Below are positions 1 to 7,827 of a DNA stretch of 23,627 bases, piece by piece. Every line of letters begins with the position of its first letter. The first letter of the stretch is position 1. This DNA is from JANWYT01 sp046719465 (GTDB lineage: Bacteria > Chloroflexota > Anaerolineae > Aggregatilineales > Phototrophicaceae), in assembly GCA_046719465.1 (NCBI GenBank), contig JBDNCV010000056.1:1-23627 (forward strand), in the 5' to 3' direction. A model generated the notes under the pieces. It was not told the DNA's origin. It saw only the letters and a list, made by a program, of their open reading frames with translations, and did no database searches. Both the position numbers and the translations under genes were made by a program.

Positions 1-6
1 CCACAG

Positions 7-35
7 TTGCCGCGGCCTGCGATGTCTCATACAAT
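7..35 (+). promoter_or_regulatory. Sigma70-like promoter candidate for the first two genes
   Basis: A -35 element TTGCCG (7-12) lies 17 bases before a -10 element TACAAT (30-35), which matches the TATAAT consensus at five of six bases. Transcription would begin near position 42 and leave a leader of about 75 bases before the ATG at 116. The spacing is ideal, but the call rests on consensus matching only. Confidence 0.45.
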
Positions 36-115
36 GGCATCAGGTTCAATGACGTAAAGAAAATCGACACTCGCAAGGCCCTAAACACCCACCTCGACCG
101 TTGGAGGCCGCCTGT

Positions 116-628
116 ATGTCTGACCACACTTCCGCATTTACTCCGGATGATTTGAAAGCGAACCAACGCGGCAAGCTCTCGCCAGAGCAAGCCGAGCGCG
201 TCCAGCGCATCATCAACCATCAGCAGCGCCGGACGATCCTCTGGATGGTGCTGGCGCACGTCTTTCTTGTCGTTACCACCCTCTACGGGGCGAACCAAAT
301 CCTGTCCCAGATTCAAGATCCTGAGTCGCTTGGGCCGCAGCTCATGTTGTACTCTTTCGTGGGTGTCAACGCGATCATCCTGTTCGGCTATGTCAACGTG
401 ATTGTCATTCGGCCACGGCTGAAGCGCTGGGGCCGCTTGCGGACAGCACAGGGGGCGGTGCAGAAGGAGGCGTTGAAGTTGGATACGATCACTTACTTCT
501 ATCTGAGACTGGGACGTGACCGACTGCAAGTCCCACCGCAGGCCTTCGATCAGTTTGAGGAAGGCCAACGCGCAACGATCTACTGGGTTGATACGCCTGA
601 AGGTGCGCACATCCTAAGCTGGGCTTGA
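116..628 (+). CDS. Two-helix membrane protein of unknown function
   Basis: The product is about 170 residues. A polar N-terminal part, with DDLKANQRGKLSPEQAERVQ near residues 11-30, is followed by two hydrophobic segments (about residues 41-63 and 76-98). A soluble C-terminal part of about 70 residues contains an aromatic and basic stretch. I chose the ATG at 116 because a GGAGG box (103-107) sits 8 bases upstream; an in-frame TTG at 101 would overlap that box. The layout of an acidic/basic lead-in, two helices and a small cytosolic domain resembles uncharacterised membrane proteins I associate with Chloroflexi, but I know no function for them. The TPR gene follows after a short gap, so the two are probably one operon. 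No catalytic motif is visible. Confidence 0.75.
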   Translation: MSDHTSAFTPDDLKANQRGKLSPEQAERVQRIINHQQRRTILWMVLAHVFLVVTTLYGANQILSQIQDPESLGPQLMLYSFVGVNAIILFGYVNVIVIRPRLKRWGRLRTAQGAVQKEALKLDTITYFYLRLGRDRLQVPPQAFDQFEEGQRATIYWVDTPEGAHILSWA

Positions 629-650
629 GCGCGGAGCAGTCGTTTTGCCT

Positions 651-1259
651 ATGGTCGATAACTACTTCGACACCGGCCTTGAGCAGCTCGACAACGGCGA
701 CTATGAGGGCGCGGTCGTCTCGTTCACCAAAGCGCTGCGCCTCGCATTGGGCGATCTGCCGCAGATCCTCATGTATCGCGGCATAGCGTATGGCAACATG
801 GGCGATTTCCGCCGTGCCTTCGCCGATTTTGACGAGTGCTTCCGCCTCAACGACCGCTACCCCGACGCCTACAACGAGCGCGGCAACCTCTACCGCGTCC
901 AACACAACTACCGCGATGCGCTGCAAGACTACTCCACCGCGCTGATGCTGGATGAGGCCTTCCACGAGGCACGCTACAACCGCGCCCTGTGCTATGAGGA
1001 ACTGGGTATGCTGGAGGAGGCCGAGCGCGACCTCACGGCGGTGATCCACGCGCTGCCCGGCCTTGCGCCCGCCTATGAGGCGCGCGGGCGAGTGCGGGCG
1101 CGTCTTGGCCAGTTGGAGGCGGCCATCAGCGACTATCAACGCTACTTGCGCATGGGCGGCGGGCGCGAATACGACAACCACAGCGAGATTCAAGCGGCCA
1201 TCCTCACGCTGCAAGTTCAACGGTGGACAGCGCGGCTCTTGCGGCTGCGGCGGGGCTAG
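651..1259 (+). CDS. Tetratricopeptide repeat protein
   Basis: The product is about 202 residues made almost entirely of five consecutive TPR units of about 34 residues. Typical pairs such as NERGNLYRVQHNYRDALQDY and YNRALCYEELGMLEEAERDL show the W/Y-G-Y-A-P pattern. TPR arrays bind other proteins; no enzymatic domain or signal peptide is present, so it is probably a cytoplasmic adaptor. Two starts are possible: ATG at 651, or TTG at 645, which lies closer to a GGAG box (633-636). The gene follows the two-helix membrane protein by 22 bases and may act with it. Its stop is only 3 bases from the stop of the convergent DUF4272 gene. The partner cannot be told from sequence. Confidence 0.85.
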   Translation: MVDNYFDTGLEQLDNGDYEGAVVSFTKALRLALGDLPQILMYRGIAYGNMGDFRRAFADFDECFRLNDRYPDAYNERGNLYRVQHNYRDALQDYSTALMLDEAFHEARYNRALCYEELGMLEEAERDLTAVIHALPGLAPAYEARGRVRARLGQLEAAISDYQRYLRMGGGREYDNHSEIQAAILTLQVQRWTARLLRLRRG

Positions 1260-1262
1260 GGG

Positions 1263-2009
1263 CTACAGATCGTTGGGCAGGCTTTGCCACTCAGCGCTTG
1301 GCTCCATGAGCCAGCACATGACGCTGTAGCGTTCGGCGCTGATGGCGCGGATGAGGTGGTACTGCTCGGCGCTGATGCTGACGAAGGGGCGGCCAAACGC
1401 CGGGAAGTCACCTTCAAGCAAGGGAGGGAGTGTGCCGTCGGCGTGGGCTTGCTCCGCAGTGACGCGGATCACATCACGATAGTCCACCCCCTGCGAGGGC
1501 TTGACGCCCAGCGTTATCAGTTCGGCGGCATGGCAGCGCCAATTCCACAGCTCGGCGGTGTCGTGCATCCGTGTAAGCTGGTCGGCGCTGCGCAGCTCGG
1601 CGCACCACATGAGGTCAATCGTGGGCGCCAGCACGTCGAGCGCGTCGGCCAGTTCGGCAAAGGTGAAGCGTGTGTCAAAGGTGGGGATCCACTCCACAAG
1701 ACGCAGCGCCCACAGCAGCACGCCGAGCGTCTCGAGCCGCCAGCCCACCACATGGAGCGCGCGCTGCGTCCACTCGCCTAATGGCTTGTGGATGAGGGTG
1801 CGTTCGGCCTCTGTCAGATAGTTTTCCAGCTTTTCGTAGGCGATCCACTTCAGCAAGCGAACCTGCATGAAGAGGCATTCTTGACGGCGTTCTGGGCTAG
1901 CGTTGTTCTGTTGATAGCTCAGCTCCAGCTCACGACGATAGATCAACGCGCCGACGCAAAGCATCCGCAGGGTGATGTCTCGGGCGGTCTTCGCTTGGCT
2001 GACGAGCAT
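1263..2009 (-). CDS. DUF4272 domain protein
   Basis: The product is 248 residues. The central region (about 45-110) carries the pattern I associate with DUF4272: a helix ending in KW, then TEAER, then the block RALHVVGWRLETLGVLLWAL followed by RLVEWIP. The C-terminal third is rich in Trp and His with AELWNWRCHAAEL, and ends in a short basic/aromatic region. DUF4272 proteins have no established function; they are soluble and occur in many bacteria. The ATG at 2009 has an AGGAAG box 5 bases upstream on the minus strand. The gene is monocistronic and convergent with the TPR gene. Family assignment is from pattern memory, so the structure is more certain than the name. Confidence 0.75.
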   Translation of the reverse strand: MLVSQAKTARDITLRMLCVGALIYRRELELSYQQNNASPERRQECLFMQVRLLKWIAYEKLENYLTEAERTLIHKPLGEWTQRALHVVGWRLETLGVLLWALRLVEWIPTFDTRFTFAELADALDVLAPTIDLMWCAELRSADQLTRMHDTAELWNWRCHAAELITLGVKPSQGVDYRDVIRVTAEQAHADGTLPPLLEGDFPAFGRPFVSISAEQYHLIRAISAERYSVMCWLMEPSAEWQSLPNDL

Positions 2010-2049
2010 ACACGCTTCCTACTGGCCGAGGGGAGTGCCACTGCGCTGC

Positions 2050-2055
2050 ATTATG
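2050..2055 (-). promoter_or_regulatory. Possible -10 element for the DUF4272 gene
   Basis: Read on the minus strand this is CATAAT, five of six bases matching the -10 consensus, about 40 bases upstream of the ATG at 2009. The -35 region (TTTAAG at 17-base spacing) is poor. Weak evidence. Confidence 0.25.
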
Positions 2056-2144
2056 CATGAGCCATCGAGGAACTTAAAGGGGAGACTGGCACGGCCCGCC
2101 TGTTCTCCTGCGCGTGCGGAGGAGCAGCGTCCAACAGATCGAAC

Positions 2145-2204
2145 GCCGGGCGCTTGAGCACTCGGCTAAAACGCGCCCCATAAACGGGGCTTCAGCCTCT
2201 GGCG
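2145..2204 (+). repeat. Intergenic repeat module B, copy 1
   Basis: This stretch contains GGCTAAAACGCGCCCC, a short spacer and GGGGCTTCAGCCTCTGG. It aligns with 4028-4083 and with the reverse complement of 17178-17234. The CCCC/GGGG arms and the GGCT..AGCC arms can form nested hairpins. It lies in the 566-base gap without a gene between the DUF4272 gene and the methyltransferase gene. Confidence 0.8.
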
Positions 2205-2245
2205 GAGGGCAGTCATCCGTTGTGGCGTAGGCACGCCCCTCGTGT

Positions 2246-2311
2246 GGGGGGAGTGTCTAAAATGGTGGCGATGCGCGATTTACCCCTTACCTTGTCTGGC
2301 CTGCGGTCATG
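2246..2311 (+). repeat. Intergenic repeat module A with its downstream arm
   Basis: The stretch starts with GGGGGAGTGTCTAA, continues with TGGTGGCGATGCGCGA and ends with CTTGTCTGGCCTGCGG. The same start recurs at 13773 and 23601, and in reverse at 4137. The downstream part recurs at 13930-13985 with frequent substitutions. No open reading frame of quality crosses it. Confidence 0.8.
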
Positions 2312-2343
2312 TTGACTAGCTTCGACCGTGATCGATGGATGGC

Positions 2344-2486
2344 AAGGCCTCATCCCTAACCCCTTCTCCCGAAGGAGAAGAAGCAAGTCCCTTCTCCCGT
2401 GGCAAGGGGACAGGGGGTGAGGGCGGCCTACCCCTCGCCCCAGCCGCGCAGCAGCGCGTGGGAGAGGGGGACAGGGGGTGAGGGGA
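2344..2486 (+). repeat. Intergenic repeat modules C and D
   Basis: Module C begins AAGGCCTCATCCCTAACCCC and contains CTTCTCC/GGAGAAG arms. Module D contains CCTCGCCCCAGCCGCGCAG followed by GGGAGAGGGGGACAGGGGG. Both recur in the same order at 13829-14043, next to another copy of module A. The sequence is strand-biased (C-rich then G-rich) and could fold into long hairpins. Confidence 0.8.
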
Positions 2487-2575
2487 TTTAGCCTCGTGTG
2501 GGTCGTCTGTTGAAGTTTGGACGGCTTTACGGTAGGCTAAGCGCCTATCGTGAACGCTGAGGAGCCGCTGATCCG

Positions 2576-3526
2576 TTGGCAACAGAGTCCCCCATCCCCT
2601 CGCGGTCGTCCCTGATGGACTGGTCGCTAGCACTTTACCGGCACACCGTCAAGCGCGTGCGCCCGCTGCACCAAGCCACTCACTGGCTGATGAGCCGCTC
2701 GCTCATCCCGCTGCTGGAGCGGCGGCAGCGCTTTCAGACCCTGCCCGATGACCCTTTCTGGTTCCGGCTGGAGCTGTTGACAGGGCGGCACGAGGTCGAA
2801 ACGGCGCACTGGATGCGGGCGCTGGCGCGGCCGGGGATGACGGTGCTGGATATTGGCGCGCATGTCGGCTACTACACGCGCATGGTGAGCGGCCTTGTGG
2901 GGGAGCGGGGGCGCGTGATCGCCTTTGAGCCACACCCGCGCAACCTTCAAACCTTGCGGCACAACACCGCCCACCTGCGCAATGTGACCGTGCTGCCGGT
3001 CGCGCTGGCGGAGCAAGAGGGCACAGCGGAGCTGCACGACTACTTGATGATGTCGGCCAGCGGATCGCTGCACTTTGACGAGCGCATGCGCGAGGTGCAG
3101 CGCGCCCAGATGAGCGATTACGACATCGCGCCCCGCGTGAAGGGCTTCCAGCCGCAGACGTACACCGTCCGCACCGCCCGCGTGGACGATCTGCTGGCGG
3201 CGGAGGGCATCGAACGGGTTGACCTCATCAAGATGGACATCGAAGGCGCGGAGCTGGGGGCGCTGCGTGGCATGGCGGCCACCATCGCCAGCTCGCACGG
3301 CCTCGCCCTCATCATGGAGTACAACCCGCTGGGCTTGGCAGCCTTCGGCCATGATCCCGAGGACGCGCTGCGCGAGGTGCTGGCGCTGGGTTTTGACCGC
3401 CTCAGCGTGATTGAGCCAGACGCCACGCTGACCGACTACACCGCCCAGCCCGAGGCGCTGCGCGCGCTCACCGCGTCGCTGGTGCAGCGTATGGGCGTTG
3501 TCAACCTGCTGATCCAGCGCGCGTAA
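2576..3526 (+). CDS. FkbM family SAM-dependent methyltransferase
   Basis: The product is about 316 residues. A Rossmann methyltransferase domain is clear: motif I VLDIGAHVGYYT (residues 90-101), the acidic end of strand 2 in VIAFEPHPRN (114-123), and the FkbM signature VDLIKMDIEGAE (215-226). Family members O-methylate polyketides, sugars or glycolipids; the substrate cannot be told here. The N-terminal 80 residues are a basic helical extension without a signal peptide. The start is uncertain: TTG at 2576 has GAGGAG 11 bases upstream, while ATG at 2615 has no clear box. It is followed after 57 bases by the zinc ribbon gene on the same strand. The upstream gap is filled with repeats, so the promoter may lie among them. 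Confidence 0.9.
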   Translation: MATESPIPSRSSLMDWSLALYRHTVKRVRPLHQATHWLMSRSLIPLLERRQRFQTLPDDPFWFRLELLTGRHEVETAHWMRALARPGMTVLDIGAHVGYYTRMVSGLVGERGRVIAFEPHPRNLQTLRHNTAHLRNVTVLPVALAEQEGTAELHDYLMMSASGSLHFDERMREVQRAQMSDYDIAPRVKGFQPQTYTVRTARVDDLLAAEGIERVDLIKMDIEGAELGALRGMAATIASSHGLALIMEYNPLGLAAFGHDPEDALREVLALGFDRLSVIEPDATLTDYTAQPEALRALTASLVQRMGVVNLLIQRA

Positions 3527-3583
3527 GGCGCGCCACGCTCAGCGCATCCGGTTCACAGACGCAAGCCACAACAGGAGGGTCTG

Positions 3584-3991
3584 ATGCCAGCCTATGAATT
3601 TCGCTGTAAGGCCTGCCAGCACGAGTTTGAGCTAGTTTACAAGACGACCGCAGCCTACGCTGCCGCCACGCCCACCTGCCCTCAGTGCGGCGCGGCCACG
3701 CTCTCACGGGTGATCCGCCGCGTAGCGATTGAAGCCCCCAACCGCGACTTCAGCCGCATGAGCGCCAGCGAGATGCTCAGCGTGTTCTCCAGCGGCGACA
3801 GCAAGCAGGTCGGGCAGATGTTCAACCAAGTGGCGGGGACGCACCCAGCGCTCGCCGCCGAATACCACGAGGCCACCAAGCGCCTGCTCAAGGGCGAGCC
3901 GATGGACAAGGTCGAAAAACACCTGCAAGAGCGCGACGCAGAGAAGAAAACGCCGCCGCCGTCCTCCCCGCCGCCTGCCTCGGCCTCCTGA
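3584..3991 (+). CDS. FmdB-type zinc ribbon protein
   Basis: The product is 135 residues. The N-terminus has the FmdB/CxxC_CxxC_SSSS ribbon: MPAYEFRCKAC, then CPQC, giving four zinc ligands at Cys8, Cys11, Cys32 and Cys35. A helical middle part (about 55-110) and a low-complexity tail of Lys, Pro, Ser and Ala follow. Such ribbons are small regulatory or chaperone-like proteins named after a putative amidase regulator; the real role is unknown in most species. A perfect AGGAGG box 5 bases from the ATG suggests strong translation. It may be cotranscribed with the methyltransferase. The tail is unusually Pro-rich and looks disordered. Confidence 0.85.
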   Translation: MPAYEFRCKACQHEFELVYKTTAAYAAATPTCPQCGAATLSRVIRRVAIEAPNRDFSRMSASEMLSVFSSGDSKQVGQMFNQVAGTHPALAAEYHEATKRLLKGEPMDKVEKHLQERDAEKKTPPPSSPPPASAS

Positions 3992-4027
3992 GGCAGGGCA
4001 CGCCTCGCTCCTGCTTTGGGAGAAACG

Positions 4028-4120
4028 CAGGACGCTAAAGCATCTGGCTAAAACGCGCCCCCTGAAGGGGGCTTCAGCCCCCGCGTCACAGCCAGAGGGC
4101 TTCAGCCTCTGGTGGATGGT
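4028..4120 (+). repeat. Intergenic repeat module B, copy 2, plus a half copy
   Basis: 4028-4083 repeats the 2145-2204 unit, with GGCTAAAACGCGCCCC then GGGGGCTTCAGCCCC. Just after it a half unit forms a perfect 7-base-pair hairpin, CCAGAGG (4092-4098) with CCTCTGG (4106-4112), closed by GCTTCAG. It lies between convergent genes and could end transcription from either side, but no T-run follows. Confidence 0.8.
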
Positions 4121-4136
4121 AGCCACCCTGTGCTGA

Positions 4137-4148
4137 TTAGACACTCCC
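4137..4148 (-). repeat. Intergenic repeat module A, short reverse copy
   Basis: The plus strand reads TTAGACACTCCC, the exact reverse complement of the GGGAGTGTCTAA core at 2248-2260 and 13775-13786. Only the core is preserved here. Confidence 0.7.
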
Positions 4149-4172
4149 GTCACTTTTCGACTTTCCACTGTG

Positions 4173-4198
4173 GATGAGGCACGCCTCGCCCCTACCAC
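4173..4198. repeat. Intergenic palindromic repeat module E
   Basis: GAGGC (4176-4180) and GCCTC (4183-4187) form a tight inverted repeat followed by GCCCCTACC. A related, less symmetric version, GGCACGCCTCGCTCC, is at about 4000-4015, and GGCACGCCCCTC at 2230-2241. It sits 10 bases beyond the stop of the MFS gene and could serve as its terminator hairpin on the minus strand. Confidence 0.55.
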
Positions 4199-4208
4199 AG
4201 CAACCGCC

Positions 4209-5420
4209 TTACCGCCGTTTGCGCGGGGACGCCCACCAGAACAGGCCTCCCCCCGCCGCCAGCATCAGCGTGCCGATGCTGAGCGATATGCCCCACTCAG
4301 CCGAGATGGTCAGCGCCAAGCCGCCTATGCTCGGCCCGATGATCGCGCCGAGGATCGCCATGCTGGCCATCATCGTCACAATGTCGCCGAGCTGCGCCGC
4401 GGGGTAAACTCGCCCCGATTGGATCACCGCCAGCGTGTAGAGGCTGCCGAAGCCCGCGCCCAGCATCGGCATCAAACCCCAGTTGAACTCATGGGGCAGC
4501 AGCGGCAGCAGCCACAGCCCCACGCCGATCCACAGCACCGCGCCGATCATGGCCTGCCGCAGTTGACGCAGGCTCAGCCGGTCGGCCAGCAGGCTGATCG
4601 GGATCTGAACCAGCACGTTGCCCAAGCCGACGAACGTCACCAGCAGGCTAGCTTCCTCTGCGCTGAGGCCGTTGGTGATGCCGTAGACCGGCAGGACGGC
4701 GCTGCTGCCATTCTCAGCGATGCCAGACAGCAGCGCGACCACCAGCAGCGGGGCAGCCAGCGCCCACACGCGGCGGCGCGGCAGGTGCGCGGCGGTGTCA
4801 GGCTGGGGCTGCGTGATCGGGTCGCGCTCGTTGAACAGCAGCACGCCAGCCATCACCAGCAGGCAGCCGCTCATCACCAGCGGCAGCGGCGTGTTCATGC
4901 CCAGCGCGGTCAGCGCCAGCGGAGCCGCCGCCACCGACATCCCGCCGAACAACTGGTCAAAGCTCAACGCGCGCCCGCGCTGCTCCGGCGGCACGCTGCT
5001 GACGATCATCATCTGGGCGACCACCCAATGGGCCGCAATCGACAAGCCAAGCACCGCGTTGGCAGCGAACCACACCGGCAGCGCATCGCTGAACGAGAAG
5101 CCACCCAGCGCCACCATCGACAGCAGCAGCCCTGCCTTGTATGTTCGTGCGCTGCCGAAGCGCTTCATTAAGGGGTTGGCGATCACCGTGCCCAACAGCA
5201 TCGCCGTCCATAACAACGTCGAGAACAAGCCGATGATCGCCGGGCTGACGCTGCGCTCGGCCAGCACCACCACGGTATACACCATCAACATGGCGGCTGC
5301 CAGCAGGGCAGCCATCATCGGCGGCCACAACCGCCATACACGATATTCCAACAACAGCGCCTGCGTCAGGCGCTTCGACAGTGAGGCCTCAGACTTGGAA
5401 CGCGTCGTAGACATGCTCAT
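4209..5420 (-). CDS. Major facilitator superfamily transporter
   Basis: The product is about 403 residues with roughly twelve hydrophobic segments in two halves joined by a charged loop (NERDPITQPQPDTAAHLPRR). The loop after helix 2 reads NPLMKRFGSARTYKAG, a variant of the MFS motif A, and the second half has the equivalent SLLADRLSLRQLR. It is a single-component carrier of the inner membrane; the substrate is not predictable, but efflux of small molecules is common for this type. The ATG at 5420 was chosen because AGGAGG lies 7 bases upstream; a GTG at 5441 would place the box inside the gene. The 142-base gap to the next upstream gene on the same strand suggests its own promoter. Confidence 0.9.
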   Translation of the reverse strand: MSMSTTRSKSEASLSKRLTQALLLEYRVWRLWPPMMAALLAAAMLMVYTVVVLAERSVSPAIIGLFSTLLWTAMLLGTVIANPLMKRFGSARTYKAGLLLSMVALGGFSFSDALPVWFAANAVLGLSIAAHWVVAQMMIVSSVPPEQRGRALSFDQLFGGMSVAAAPLALTALGMNTPLPLVMSGCLLVMAGVLLFNERDPITQPQPDTAAHLPRRRVWALAAPLLVVALLSGIAENGSSAVLPVYGITNGLSAEEASLLVTFVGLGNVLVQIPISLLADRLSLRQLRQAMIGAVLWIGVGLWLLPLLPHEFNWGLMPMLGAGFGSLYTLAVIQSGRVYPAAQLGDIVTMMASMAILGAIIGPSIGGLALTISAEWGISLSIGTLMLAAGGGLFWWASPRKRR

Positions 5421-5561
5421 GGGGATTCCTCCTTGCGACACTCTTGCGACTCAGAGATTCAGTTAAACACAAAGCAGGCATGCGCCCGCTGGATGACAAC
5501 GTGACCGTAGCGTCAGAAACGGGTGATGCGATTAGAGCGTGGGGTTATGTGCTGCGAGGAC

Positions 5562-6782
5562 TCAGTAGTGTTGAAGCATCAGGCGGACGAACTCTTCGAT
5601 CGAGAAGCGCTGCTGCGCCCGCTCCAGCCCAGCCGCGCCCATGCGCGCCGCGAGGCCGTCGTCCGTCAGCAGGCGCTCGATGGCTGCTGCCAGCGCCTCA
5701 ATATCAAAGGGGTTCACAACGAAGCCGGTCTGATTGTGGACAACCGCCTCTGAAGCGCCGCCGAAACACGTCGTGACCACGGGCACGCCGCAGGCCATCG
5801 CCTCAAGGTTCATCGTTGGGAAGCTGTCGAAGACAATGCTGGGGGTGACGACGAGCCGTGCCATGCGATACGCCGCAGCCAGCGCTTTGCCCGCCAGCCA
5901 ACCCGCCGAGCGGACGTAGTTCCGCACGGGGTCGAGCAGCGCGGGCGGAACTTGCGACTCAATGGGCTGTGTGCCTGCCACCAGCAGCAGCGCGCGCGGC
6001 ACGCGAGGGAACACCCGCGCGAGCGCCTGAAGAAGCTGCTGTGTGCCTTTTGCGTTCGTCATACGACCGCCGAACAGGATCACCTGTCGTCCTTCAATCT
6101 GTAACTGAGCTTGGAGCGCGGCGATCTCCGCCTCGTCCACCTGCCAGCGTACCACATCTACGCCGTTGTGGACAACAGAAAAGTTGATAAGACCATTATC
6201 GGCATGGGCGCGTGCCAGCGCATGGCTGACGGCGATTCGCGCGTCGCACTGCGCCAGCGCGCGGCGGATCCACAGATTGCGCACCGGGTTGTAGCGCAGG
6301 CGGTTCTTGCGCAGGTTGTAGAAGGGCGGCAGGCGGTAGCCCTGCGGCGGCAGATCGCAGGTATGGGGCTGAACGAAGTAGCTGATCTTGCCGTAGGCGA
6401 AGGGCATCACATCGTGGGAGGTGAACACCGTGCGAATGCCCAGCGACCGCGCAGCTGCGAGGCTGTGATAGCTGAGGTCGCGGTGAATATTGTGCGCGTT
6501 GACGACATCCGGCTTGAGGTTGGCCAGCAGCCGCCGCAGCGGGTCGACGGTCTGCGGGTTATAGAGCGAGAGGTAGGCCTGCCAGCGCGCCGGGTAGCGG
6601 CTGTGCAGGTGATAGGTTGGGATGTCCTCGCGCACCTCGTTGAAGGGCGGGCCGTCGGTGGCGGCGATGACCGTCACACGGTGCCCAGCTTGGCGCAGCC
6701 CCAGCGCCAAGCGCCAGACGATCTCGCCTGCGCCGCCGCGGTTCTCCGGCGGGATGCGGTCTGTTAGCAGCGCAACGTGCAT
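5562..6782 (-). CDS. GT4 family glycosyltransferase
   Basis: The product is 406 residues with a GT-B fold. The N-terminal domain shows PPENRGGAGEIVWRLALGL (11-29) with the glycine-rich acceptor loop, then DVVNAHNIH (92-100) and VFTSHD (119-124). The C-terminal domain has VVHNGVD (203-209), ILFGGRMTNAKG (235-246) and the nucleotide-sugar site DSFPTMNLEAMACGVPVV (319-336). The E-x7-E motif is D319/E327, a conservative change at the first position. It probably transfers a sugar from a nucleotide donor to a surface glycan or lipid. The start ATG shares one base with the stop of the upstream phosphatase gene (TGATG), which indicates coupled translation. An in-frame longer reading exists upstream but lies over the phosphatase gene in another frame. 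Confidence 0.92.
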   Translation of the reverse strand: MHVALLTDRIPPENRGGAGEIVWRLALGLRQAGHRVTVIAATDGPPFNEVREDIPTYHLHSRYPARWQAYLSLYNPQTVDPLRRLLANLKPDVVNAHNIHRDLSYHSLAAARSLGIRTVFTSHDVMPFAYGKISYFVQPHTCDLPPQGYRLPPFYNLRKNRLRYNPVRNLWIRRALAQCDARIAVSHALARAHADNGLINFSVVHNGVDVVRWQVDEAEIAALQAQLQIEGRQVILFGGRMTNAKGTQQLLQALARVFPRVPRALLLVAGTQPIESQVPPALLDPVRNYVRSAGWLAGKALAAAYRMARLVVTPSIVFDSFPTMNLEAMACGVPVVTTCFGGASEAVVHNQTGFVVNPFDIEALAAAIERLLTDDGLAARMGAAGLERAQQRFSIEEFVRLMLQHY

Positions 6783-7591
6783 CAGACCCCGTAGCTTTCC
6801 TTCAAGATGGCGACGATCTGAGGGTGCAAGTGCGGGTTGGCAGCCAAGTAGCGCCCGCCGGGCTGGTGCTGCGGGTTCGGGTCGCCGAAGTAGTCGGTTG
6901 CCACCCCGCCCGCCTCGCGCACGATGAGCATGGCAGCCACTGCGTCCCACGGGTTGAGGCTGCGCTCCCAGAAGCCGTCCAAGCGGTTGTCGGCCACATA
7001 GCACATGTCGAGCGCGGCGCTCCCCAACCGGCGCAGGTCGCGCACTTTGAGGATGAAGGCCGACCACTGCTTGAGGTTGTTGTCGGGGTTGGTGCGCCGG
7101 TCGTAAGGGAAGCCGCTGCAAATGAGCGCATCGCTGAGCTGTTCGGTTGCGCTGACGCGCATGCGGCGACCGTTGCAGAACGCGCCCTTCCGCTGCACAG
7201 CGTAGAATACCTCCTCGCGCGTCGGGTCATAGACGATCCCCATCACTGGCTGCAAGTCGGGGGTGGTGAGGGCCAGCACCACCGAGAAATACGGCAGATT
7301 CGACGCGAAGTTGACGGTGCCATCTAGCGGGTCAACCAGCCACAGGTAGGGGGCCGTGGCGCGGTCGGCCCCATAGCCGCCGCCTTCCTCGCCCACGATG
7401 TGATACTCCGGCGTGAGCTTCAGCAGTGCGTCCACGATGAGACGCTCGCTCTCGCGGTCGGCGATGGTGGCGAAGTCAATATCGCTCGATTTTTGCTGGC
7501 GCGCCAACGGCTGGCGGAAGTGCGACATGAGCACCACGCCCGCTTGGCGCGCGATCTCGATAGCTGGGTCTAACAGCGGATGCAGCGTCAT
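6782..7591 (-). CDS. Inositol monophosphatase family protein
   Basis: The product is 269 residues, the usual length. The metal-site motifs are intact: VGEEGG (66-71), WLVDPLDGTVNF (84-95, with the Asp-Pro-x-Asp-Gly-Thr core) and NPWDAVAAMLIVREAGG (213-229). The family hydrolyses inositol phosphates, fructose-1,6-bisphosphate, histidinol phosphate or PAP with magnesium; the sequence alone does not choose among them. The gene is first of a pair: its TGA overlaps the ATG of the GT4 glycosyltransferase. A role in making or recycling a sugar or inositol phosphate for glycolipid synthesis is plausible but inferred. The ATG at 7591 has a GAGG box 10 bases upstream. Confidence 0.92.
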   Translation of the reverse strand: MTLHPLLDPAIEIARQAGVVLMSHFRQPLARQQKSSDIDFATIADRESERLIVDALLKLTPEYHIVGEEGGGYGADRATAPYLWLVDPLDGTVNFASNLPYFSVVLALTTPDLQPVMGIVYDPTREEVFYAVQRKGAFCNGRRMRVSATEQLSDALICSGFPYDRRTNPDNNLKQWSAFILKVRDLRRLGSAALDMCYVADNRLDGFWERSLNPWDAVAAMLIVREAGGVATDYFGDPNPQHQPGGRYLAANPHLHPQIVAILKESYGV

Positions 7592-7687
7592 AGATGAGTG
7601 CCTCGGTGGTTAGGAAGGATAAAAAAGTAGACCGTTGAAAGCAAGATCATGACAGGCAGTGACATCGCTCGCGCGCTCTGCTAAACG

Positions 7688-7699
7688 CTCACCGGTGAG
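7688..7699. promoter_or_regulatory. Perfect 12-base palindrome between divergent genes
   Basis: CTCACCGGTGAG is a perfect palindrome in the 236-base gap between the divergent phosphatase and small membrane protein genes. It could be an operator for a dimeric regulator, but a single short palindrome in GC-rich DNA may be chance. Confidence 0.25.
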
Positions 7700-7792
7700 G
7701 GGGCCTCGACCGTGCCTGCCACGCCGCCCAATTCAAGTTTTGAGTGTACACCGCCGCGGCAGGTTTTTATAGGCGAATGGCATACCATCATT

Positions 7793-7798
7793 TATAAT
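7793..7798 (+). promoter_or_regulatory. -10 element for the small membrane protein gene
   Basis: TATAAT matches the consensus exactly and stands out in GC-rich surroundings. It lies 29 bases before the chosen ATG, giving a leader of about 23 bases. The -35 region is weak. Confidence 0.45.
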
Positions 7799-7827
7799 CA
7801 GCAAAACGGTTTTGGGAGGGTATGTCG

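Noticed and set aside
2145..2486. CRISPR array
   Set aside because: The repeats are of unequal length, differ in sequence, are not regularly spaced, and no cas gene is present.
2316..2633. Minus-strand reading frame of 105 codons in the gap before the methyltransferase gene
   Set aside because: It is made of repeat modules C and D and enters the methyltransferase gene; its Pro/Ser-rich translation is low-complexity without a ribosome binding site.
4170..5171. Plus-strand reading frame of 333 codons opposite the MFS gene
   Set aside because: Composition (Gln, His and Arg repeats) has no domain pattern, and the minus strand carries a clear twelve-helix transporter.
6783..7121. N-terminal extension of the GT4 glycosyltransferase by 113 codons
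   Set aside because: It overlaps the phosphatase gene in another frame, and the ATG at 6782 gives the exact start of the GT-B fold and a coupled TGATG junction.
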